A DNA stretch of 64,000 bases, taken from the NCBI GenBank assembly GCA_023657425.1, contig JAGTJW010000001.1:1674001-1738000 (forward strand). The letters are read 5' to 3'. Below, in pieces: positions 57,208-64,000 of this stretch; position 1 is the stretch's first letter; each line of letters starts with the position of its first letter. A program made the translations under genes and the position numbers. This DNA comes from Ideonella sp. WA131b. GTDB taxonomy: Bacteria > Pseudomonadota > Gammaproteobacteria > Burkholderiales > Burkholderiaceae_C. The notes below the pieces were generated by a model. That model ran no database searches. It was not told where the DNA came from and saw only the letters and a program-made list of their open reading frames with translations.

Positions 57208-57978
57208 ATGACTCCACCCTTTCGCGCCACCCGCGTCGGCCCGTCGGCCGCGCCAAGCCCGCGTCATGCCGTCACGCCGGTGGCCTCGCCCGGGGCGCGT
57301 GCCGCGCTGGCCTGGCTGCATGGCGCCCGCTTCCTCACGACTGCGAGCCGGCTCGACCAGCTCCCGACCGACGAGCTGCGCGAGATCGCCTTCGTCGGCC
57401 GCAGCAACGCCGGCAAGAGCAGCGCCATCAACCGCCTGACGCAGCAAAAGCGGCTCGCATTCGCTTCGCGCACGCCCGGACGCACGCAGCACATCAACCT
57501 GTTCGACCTCGGTCCGCGCGACGCCGCCGAGGCGCGACTGGCCGACCTGCCCGGCTATGGCTATGCCGCGGTGGAGCGCGCGGCCAAGCTGCGCTGGCAG
57601 GAGGTGATGGCCCAGTACCTGGCGCTGCGCCGGCCGCTGCACGGCGTGGTGCTGCTGGCTGACTCGCGCCTGGGCCTGACCGATCTCGACCAGCGCCTGC
57701 TGGCCCTGGTGGCGCCGCGCGTGGCCATGGGCGAGGTGCGGCTGCTGGTGCTCTTGACCAAGGTCGACAAGCTCAACCGTTCCGAGGCGCAGCTGGCGCT
57801 GCGCGGGGCCACCGAGGCGCTGGCGTCTTTGGGAACCGAGTCCGCCGACGTCGGCGTGAGCACCTTCTCGGCGCTGTCCGGCCAGGGCGTGGCGGATGTC
57901 GCCGAGGCGCTGCGCGGCTGGATCGTGCCGCCCGCCACGCCCGCCGAGACCGCCACGTCGGCGGCCCCGGAGGCCTGA
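57208..57978 (+). CDS. engB: Ribosome biogenesis GTPase EngB (YihA/YsxC)
   Basis: Essential small GTPase needed for 50S subunit assembly. A 256-residue protein with P-loop GRSNAGKSSAIN near residue 66, switch/G2 SRTPGRTQHINLF, G3 DLPGYGYA near 114, and G4 TKVDKLNRSE near 185. The first 45 residues are a Pro/Ala-rich extension before the conserved domain, longer than in E. coli. The ATG at 57208 is used although the frame is open upstream, because conservation begins after it and a -10 box directly precedes it. It is followed after 2 bp by a hydrolase gene. Confidence 0.92.
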   Translation: MTPPFRATRVGPSAAPSPRHAVTPVASPGARAALAWLHGARFLTTASRLDQLPTDELREIAFVGRSNAGKSSAINRLTQQKRLAFASRTPGRTQHINLFDLGPRDAAEARLADLPGYGYAAVERAAKLRWQEVMAQYLALRRPLHGVVLLADSRLGLTDLDQRLLALVAPRVAMGEVRLLVLLTKVDKLNRSEAQLALRGATEALASLGTESADVGVSTFSALSGQGVADVAEALRGWIVPPATPAETATSAAPEA

Positions 57979-57980
57979 GG

Positions 57981-58886
57981 GTGCTGGCCGGCGTCCGCCT
58001 CGCCGAGGCCCACCTGCCCGGCGGCACGGTGCTGGCCTGTCGCAGCGCCGGCACGGGCCCGGTGCGCGCGCTGCTGCTGCATGGCTTCCCTGAGGCCGCC
58101 TTTGCCTGGGACGGCGTGCTGCAGCGCCTGGCGCCCCGCCATGCCGCGGTGGCGCCCAACCAGCGCGGCTACCCGGGCAGCTCGGCGCCGGCCGGCGACG
58201 CCGCCTACCGCGCGCGGCATTTGGTGGCCGACCTCGCGGCGCTGATCGAGCAGCTCGGCGCGCCGCTGCCGCTGCTGGTGGCGCACGACTGGGGCGGCGC
58301 CGTGGCCTGGAACCTGGCGGCGCAGCGGCCGGATCTGATCCGCCGGCTGCTCATCATCAATTCGCCGCATCCCGCCACCTTACTGCGCGAACTGCGGCAC
58401 GACCCCGAGCAGATCGCCGCCAGCGCCTACATGAACTTCCTGGTGCGCCCGGACGCCGCGGCGCTGCTGGCCGAAGGCGACTTCCGGCGGCTGTGGCCCT
58501 TCTTCGGTGACGCTGCCTGGCTCGACGCCGCGCAGCGCGAGCGCTACCGCGAGGCCTGGCGCAACGGCGGCCGCGGGCTCGACCCGATGCTGGCCTGGTA
58601 CCGCGCCTCGCCGCTGCGGCCAGCGCTGCCGGGCGACGCCAGGCTGGCGCAGATCGACCTGCCCGACGAAGCCGTGACCGTGCGCGTGCCCACCACCGTG
58701 CTGTGGGGCGAACGGGACGCGGCGCTCCGCCCGGGGCTGCTGCGCGGGCTGGAGCGCTGGGTTCCGCAGCTCGAACTGACGCGGGTGCCCGAGGGCTCGC
58801 ACTGGCTGGTGCACGAGCAGCCGGGCTTGGTGGCCGACACGGCCCAGGCACTCATCCAACAGGCCCTGGGGCAGACCGGGCCGTAG
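57981..58886 (+). CDS. Alpha/beta hydrolase, epoxide-hydrolase-like
   Basis: A 301-residue cytoplasmic hydrolase. Oxyanion motif HGFPE is at 34-38, and the nucleophile is Asp103 in AHDWGGAVAW, the pattern of epoxide hydrolases and haloalkane dehalogenases rather than of serine esterases. The later acid is in LWGERDAAL and the His in EGSHWLVHEQP. HGFPE plus Asp favours epoxide hydrolase. The GTG start at 57981 is 2 bp after the engB stop, suggesting translational coupling despite unrelated functions. Confidence 0.85.
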   Translation: MLAGVRLAEAHLPGGTVLACRSAGTGPVRALLLHGFPEAAFAWDGVLQRLAPRHAAVAPNQRGYPGSSAPAGDAAYRARHLVADLAALIEQLGAPLPLLVAHDWGGAVAWNLAAQRPDLIRRLLIINSPHPATLLRELRHDPEQIAASAYMNFLVRPDAAALLAEGDFRRLWPFFGDAAWLDAAQRERYREAWRNGGRGLDPMLAWYRASPLRPALPGDARLAQIDLPDEAVTVRVPTTVLWGERDAALRPGLLRGLERWVPQLELTRVPEGSHWLVHEQPGLVADTAQALIQQALGQTGP

Positions 58887-58955
58887 CGCGGGCGCAGAGG
58901 GCCCAGCGCCGGCTGGCCAAGCCGGCGCCTTGCGCGCGCTGGGCGCGGCCGGCAA

Positions 58956-58990
58956 CGAAAAAGGGCCCATGCCTTGCGACGCGGGCCCTT
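58956..58990 (-). terminator. Rho-independent terminator of groESL
   Basis: On the minus strand aagggccc and gggccctt (58961-58968 with 58983-58990) form an 8-bp stem with a 14-nt loop followed by TTTTTCG. It lies 60 nt after the groEL stop. The symmetrical A-rich side could also serve the plus-strand hydrolase gene. Confidence 0.8.
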
Positions 58991-59049
58991 GCGACAAGCT
59001 GCCGCGGGCGAGGATTCACCCCTCGCGCACGCAGGCGCTCACGTCTGAC

Positions 59050-60696
<1,647 letters not shown>

Positions 60697-60721
60697 TCAA
60701 TCTCCGATGTCTGTTGATTCA

Positions 60722-60819
60722 GCCAGGGGGCAGGCGCGGGGCCGGCTTCGCCGAGCCGCTGCCTGAGCCCCCTCGGGGGGTGCCGGATCGCGGCGACCGC
60801 CGCGACCGCAGCCTGGGGG
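60722..60819 (-). repeat. GC-rich interspersed repeat in the groES-groEL spacer
   Basis: Read on the minus strand it opens cccccaggct, continues with a hairpin-prone gcggtcgcggcggtcgccgc, then ccccccgagggggc and agcggctcgg. These modules match the plus-strand element at 12055-12124. It lengthens an intra-operon gap that is usually short, and it would be transcribed in the groESL mRNA. Confidence 0.65.
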
Positions 60820-60824
60820 CTCGA

Positions 60825-61115
60825 TTACTTCTCGACGACGGCGAAGAGGTCTTCTTCGCGCATCACCAGCAGTTCGTCGCCGTCGACCTTGACGGTCTGG
60901 CCGCTGTACTTGCCAAACAGCACGCGATCACCGACCTTGATGTTCAGGGTGACGAAGTCCCCCTTGTCGTTGCGCTTGCCAGGGCCGACGGCCAGCACCT
61001 CGCCCTGGTCGGGCTTCTCGGCGGCGTTGTCGGGGATCACGATGCCCGAGGCAGTCTTGGTTTCGTTCTCAAGACGCTTCACGATCACGCGGTCGTGCAA
61101 CGGACGCAGCTTCAT
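60825..61115 (-). CDS. groS: 10 kDa co-chaperonin GroES
   Basis: Heptameric lid of the GroEL chamber. A 96-residue protein starting [29 protein letters not shown], with the mobile loop (about 17-32) and the [13 protein letters not shown] C-terminus [10 protein letters not shown]. Standard length. It is the first gene of groESL; AAGGAG precedes the ATG. Upstream lie a sigma70-type promoter and a CIRCE element. Confidence 0.97.
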   Translation of the reverse strand: MKLRPLHDRVIVKRLENETKTASGIVIPDNAAEKPDQGEVLAVGPGKRNDKGDFVTLNIKVGDRVLFGKYSGQTVKVDGDELLVMREEDLFAVVEK

Positions 61116-61222
61116 AGGATCTCCTTGGGTCTCAACAATGAACGCGGTTCTGAAAAGTCAGTACCCGCTGACAATGAGGAGCGGGGTCTGGGACCGGCAG
61201 GGTGCCGGGCCGCCTCCACTCG

Positions 61223-61249
61223 TTAGCACTCGGCTTTGGTGAGTGCTAG
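61223..61249 (-). promoter_or_regulatory. CIRCE element (HrcA operator)
   Basis: ttagcactc-N9-gagtgctag (61223-61231 and 61241-61249) matches the CIRCE consensus with one mismatch in the last position. It lies about 110 bp upstream of groES and next to its predicted transcription start, so HrcA should repress groESL until heat shock. Confidence 0.92.
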
Positions 61250-61256
61250 CAATCTG

Positions 61257-61284
61257 ATTATAGGGGGCGGCTTCAAGGGTTCAA
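61257..61284 (-). promoter_or_regulatory. Sigma70-type promoter of groESL
   Basis: On the minus strand TTGAAC (61279-61284) and a perfect TATAAT (61257-61262) are separated by 16 nt. Transcription would begin near 61250, at the edge of the CIRCE dyad, which gives a classical repressor-blocks-promoter layout. Confidence 0.7.
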
Positions 61285-61370
61285 GGGGGAGCTGCGCAAT
61301 CCCCGCCAGCGCGTCGGGGCCCTGGCTGATCCGGGTGGTCGGCGTCGACGCGGCCCGCTACCGTGCGCCC

Positions 61371-62243
61371 ATGTCGAGCCCGCGCCGCCCGAGGACCGAC
61401 CGCCGTGCCTGGATGGTGGAGGCCGCCGTGTGCTCCCTTGCCCCGTGGCTGGGGCCGGCGGCCCGCGCCCAGGCGCCGCTGCTGCCTCTCTTCGACGCCC
61501 ACCTGCACTACAGCCACGACGCCTGGCAGCGCATCCCGCCGCCGCAGGCCGTGGCGCTGCTGCGCGAGGCGGGGCTGAAGAAGGCGATGGTGTCCAGCAG
61601 CAGCGACGAGGGCACGCAGAAGCTGTATGCCCTGGCACCCGAGCTCGTGGTGCCGGTGCTCAGGCCCTACCGCAGCCGCGGCGAGATCGGCACCTGGGTG
61701 CACGACCGCTCCATCGTCGTCCACTTGCAGGAACGGCTGGCGAGGTACCGCTACGTCGGTCTGGGCGAGTACCACGTGTTCGGTGCGGATGCCGACCTGC
61801 CGGTGATGCGCAGCGTGGTGCAGCTGGCACGCGAACGCGGCCTGCTGCTGCACTCGCATTCCGATGCCGAGGCGGTGGAGCGGCAGTTCGGGCAGTGGCC
61901 CGAGGCCCGCATCCTTTGGGCGCACGCCGGCTTCGACGCGCCCGAGAACGTGGCCGCGGTGCTGCGCCGCCACCGTCGGCTGTGGGTGGACTTGGCCTTC
62001 CGCAGCGATCACGCCAGCGGCAGCACGGTCGAGCCCGGCTGGCGTGCCCTCTTCACCGAGTTCCCCGACCGCGTGCTGTTGGGCACCGACACCTTCACCC
62101 CCGAGCGCTGGTACTACGTGGGCGAGCACGCCCGCTGGTCGCGCCAGTGGCTGGCCACGCTGCCGGCCGACGTGGCCGAGCGCATCGCCTGGAAGAACGG
62201 CGAGGCGCTGCTGGCCGCGCTGCCGCCGCTGGGGGCGCGATGA
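61371..62243 (+). CDS. TIM-barrel amidohydrolase (amidohydrolase-2 type), exported
   Basis: A 290-residue protein with an N-terminal segment MSSPRRPRTDRRAWMVEAAV ending in ARAQ near residue 35, suggesting a signal peptide (possibly Tat) and periplasmic location. Metal-binding landmarks are FDAHLHYSH (HxH), LLLHSHSD, WAHAGFDAP and LLGTDTFTP (late Asp). The start at 61371 is chosen over 61236, which lies inside the CIRCE region. It overlaps the next gene by ATGA. With a FixH-like and a MauG-like protein it forms a small periplasmic operon of unknown substrate. Confidence 0.75.
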   Translation: MSSPRRPRTDRRAWMVEAAVCSLAPWLGPAARAQAPLLPLFDAHLHYSHDAWQRIPPPQAVALLREAGLKKAMVSSSSDEGTQKLYALAPELVVPVLRPYRSRGEIGTWVHDRSIVVHLQERLARYRYVGLGEYHVFGADADLPVMRSVVQLARERGLLLHSHSDAEAVERQFGQWPEARILWAHAGFDAPENVAAVLRRHRRLWVDLAFRSDHASGSTVEPGWRALFTEFPDRVLLGTDTFTPERWYYVGEHARWSRQWLATLPADVAERIAWKNGEALLAALPPLGAR

Positions 62244-62653
62244 AACGCGCAAGCCTGCTGGTCGCCGCCGTGCTGGCTGCGCAAGCCGCGCCGGCGCAGA
62301 CGCCCGCCGCGCTGGCGCCCGCCGAGTGCCCGGCGGTCGAACCCGGCGCGGCCGTCATCGATCAGCCCGGTCTGCGCGCCACCTGGCGGGCCGAGCCGGC
62401 GCCGGCCGTGTCGCGCCCGTTCAAGCTGCAGCTCACGCTGTGCCCGGCACGCGCCGAACTGCGGCGGGTGGACGCCACGATGCCCGAACACCGTCACGGC
62501 ATGAACTACCGCCCGCGGCTGCAGCCCGCCGGCCCGGGCGCCTGGACCGTCGACGGCCTGGTGTGGCACATGCCCGGCCGCTGGGAGCTGCTGCTCGTCG
62601 TCGTGCTCGACGGCCAAGAGCAGCGCCTGGTGCAGTCGATGGTGTTGCGCTGA
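62240..62653 (+). CDS. FixH/YtkA-like periplasmic protein
   Basis: A 137-residue exported protein with a signal peptide ending about APAQ (residue 20). The C-terminal part PEHRHGMNYRPRLQ followed by GPGAWTVDGLVWHMPGRWEL fits the beta-sandwich pattern of YtkA/FixH-like domains, with His and Met residues that could bind copper. No closer family is recognised. It is translationally coupled to the amidohydrolase (ATGA) and 5 bp from the MauG-like gene. Confidence 0.6.
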   Translation: MKRASLLVAAVLAAQAAPAQTPAALAPAECPAVEPGAAVIDQPGLRATWRAEPAPAVSRPFKLQLTLCPARAELRRVDATMPEHRHGMNYRPRLQPAGPGAWTVDGLVWHMPGRWELLLVVVLDGQEQRLVQSMVLR

Positions 62654-62658
62654 CTGGC

Positions 62659-63876
62659 ATGCACCGGGCCGCACTCGCCGGGCTGCTGGCCGGCTGGGCC
62701 CTGGGGGCGGCGGCCGCACCTGCGCTGTTGGATTTCACGACGGACGAACTCGCCCAGATCCGGTCGCACGGCCCCTGGCCGCCTCCGCCGGTGCATGACC
62801 CCGCCAACGCGCTCGAAGGCCGCCCCGGGGCGATCGCCTTCGGCCGCCGCCTGTTCCGCGACCGCCGCCTGTCCATCGACGGCCGCGTGGCCTGCGCCAG
62901 CTGCCACCGGCCGGCCAACGGCTTTACCGACCGCCGCCCCACCGCGGGTGCCCGCCGCGGCGAGGGCCCGCGCAACACGCCCACGCTGTGGGACGTGGCC
63001 CAGCAGCGCTGGTTTGGCTGGGGCGGCGCGACCGACTCGTTGTGGGCCGCGTCGATGGTGCCGATGCTGGCCACCGGCGAGATGGCGCACACCGTGCCGG
63101 CGCTGGCCGCGCGTGTGCGCGCCACGCCCGATCTCGCCGCCGGCTGGCAGCGCGCGCATGGCCTGGCGCAAGGCCGCACGATCCCGGCCGACGACGAGGC
63201 GGTGGTGGTGGGCCTGGCCAAGGCGCTGGCGGCCTGGCAGGCCACCATCGTCTCGCCGCGCACCCCCTTCGACGAGTTCCGCGACGCGCTGGCCCGCGGC
63301 GACCTGCGCGCTGCCGCCCGCTACCCGCAGGCCGCGCAGCGCGGCCTGCGCCTGTTCATCGGCGAGGCGCGCTGCAGCGTCTGCCACGCCGGGCCGCGCT
63401 TCTCCAACGACGAGTTTGCCGATGTCGGCGTGCCGTTCTTTGTGCCGGCGGCCCAGGGCGGTGGTGTCGACAGCGGCCGGCACGGTGGGCTGCGCGCGCT
63501 GCAGGAGGGCCGCCTCACGCGGCTGGGCCCGCACCACGACGCCGCCGCCGCCGCCGACCCGCGCGCGCTGCTCACGCGGCAGCTGAAGATGGAACCGCGG
63601 CACTTCGGCGAGTTCCGCGTGCCGGGCCTGCGCCAGCTGCTGCACACGGCGCCCTTCTGGCACGACGGCAGCGCAGCCACCTTGGGCGCCGTGGTGCGCC
63701 ATTACAGCCTGCTCGACGAAGACCGCCTTCACGCCGACGGCGAGCGCATTCTGTGGCGGCTGAACCTCACGCCGCGGCAGGCGGCCGACCTCGAGGCCTT
63801 CCTGCGCACGCTGAGCACGCCGCTGCCCACGCGCGCTCAGCGCACCACGGCCTCGCCTTCCACCCACACGCGCTGA
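62659..63876 (+). CDS. MauG/CcpA-type diheme cytochrome c peroxidase
   Basis: A 405-residue periplasmic diheme protein with signal peptide (about 1-20). Heme sites are CASCH at 79-83 and CSVCH at 239-243. RNTPTLWDV, GGATDSLWAASM, MEPRHFGEFRVPGLRQL and APFWHDGSAATLGAVVRHY match the MauG-like branch, which may oxidise proteins or peroxides. The frame is open far upstream, but the ATG at 62659 begins a signal peptide. The 3' end overlaps the convergent amidohydrolase gene by 40 bp. Confidence 0.88.
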   Translation: MHRAALAGLLAGWALGAAAAPALLDFTTDELAQIRSHGPWPPPPVHDPANALEGRPGAIAFGRRLFRDRRLSIDGRVACASCHRPANGFTDRRPTAGARRGEGPRNTPTLWDVAQQRWFGWGGATDSLWAASMVPMLATGEMAHTVPALAARVRATPDLAAGWQRAHGLAQGRTIPADDEAVVVGLAKALAAWQATIVSPRTPFDEFRDALARGDLRAAARYPQAAQRGLRLFIGEARCSVCHAGPRFSNDEFADVGVPFFVPAAQGGGVDSGRHGGLRALQEGRLTRLGPHHDAAAAADPRALLTRQLKMEPRHFGEFRVPGLRQLLHTAPFWHDGSAATLGAVVRHYSLLDEDRLHADGERILWRLNLTPRQAADLEAFLRTLSTPLPTRAQRTTASPSTHTR

Positions 63877-64000
63877 AGCGCGCCACTGGCGCCGTCCACC
63901 TGCACCACGTCGGCCCAGGCGCCGGGTGCCAACACGCCGCGGTCGGCCAGACCCAGGTGCTGCGCGGCCAGCGTGGCGGTGCGCCGCGAGGCCTCGGCCA
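63837..64000 (-). CDS. C-terminus of an amidohydrolase, 5' part beyond window
   Basis: The minus strand from the right edge reads AEASRRTATLAAQHLGLADR, then GVLAPGAWADVVQVDG and ends VWVEGEAVVR with TGA at 63837. L-G-L-x-D-R-G-x-L-x-P-G-x-x-A-D-V-V is the usual end of amidohydrolases such as NagA or PhnM. Which enzyme it is cannot be decided from 54 residues. It converges on the diheme peroxidase gene. Confidence 0.6.
   Translation of the reverse strand, partial: AEASRRTATLAAQHLGLADRGVLAPGAWADVVQVDGASGALQRVWVEGEAVVR

Noticed and set aside
54239..57211. 990-codon plus-strand frame
   Set aside because: Antisense to resB and the cytochrome c gene, both of which carry clear motifs.
58887..59049. 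Further gene between the hydrolase and groEL
   Set aside because: Only the terminator hairpin and no credible start or domain.

Overview
The window is very GC-rich throughout and reads as the chromosome of a betaproteobacterium of the order Burkholderiales, probably a Rubrivivax/Leptothrix/Ideonella-like genus. The support is indirect but consistent: three tripartite tricarboxylate (Bug-type) receptors, a double-length UvrA, system II cytochrome c maturation (ResB/CcsB), a 3-hydroxybutyrate-oligomer hydrolase, groESL under a CIRCE element, and interspersed palindromic repeats with a gctgagcctgtcgaag core.

Layout. 1-8.5 kb: a partial DMT exporter, glycerol kinase, an H-NS-family protein, a TPR protein, a dienelactone-hydrolase-like enzyme, an amidase and an orphan peptide-type ABC binding protein. 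8.5-13.6 kb: an alpha/beta hydrolase, a Bug receptor and the K+ uptake pair trkA-trkH. 13.7-22.5 kb: a leucine/isovalerate catabolic run (Bug receptor, HCCA-isomerase-like protein, liuB, vapBC, liuC, liuD, liuE, a DUF1289 protein, a second DsbA-fold isomerase). 22.6-29.2 kb: an acetate-uptake cluster (DUF485, actP, CBS/DUF294 protein, single-domain response regulator, and a membrane sensor-like protein fused to a DnaQ-type exonuclease).

29.5-35.1 kb is the accessory core. It holds an HlyD-type adaptor, a small protein with a double-glycine leader, a putative secreted HExxH protein and a C39-peptidase ABC exporter. Part of it is visibly less GC-rich than its surroundings, and it carries a C13 tract and large hairpins. 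It looks like a one-way export cassette for a leader-cleaved peptide or bacteriocin-like effector. A decayed toxin-antitoxin pair follows.

35.8-40.6 kb (minus strand): a malonate module matR-matA-Bug receptor-matB. 40.6-44.9 kb: a CPA2-type antiporter, the 3HB-oligomer hydrolase, an isoquinoline-oxidoreductase-type [2Fe-2S] subunit and the collapsed remnant of its molybdenum partner. 44.95-50.9 kb: a 1988-residue UvrA carrying in-frame interspersed repeats and a 24-bp tandem repeat. 50.9-57.1 kb (minus): a small membrane protein, msrQ-msrP, ccsB-resB and a diheme cytochrome c. 57.2-64 kb: engB, an epoxide-hydrolase-like protein, groESL, and an operon of a TIM-barrel amidohydrolase, a FixH/YtkA-like protein and a MauG-type diheme peroxidase, then the 3' end of a convergent amidohydrolase. 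I saw no rRNA, tRNA, CRISPR array, complete insertion sequence or replication origin.
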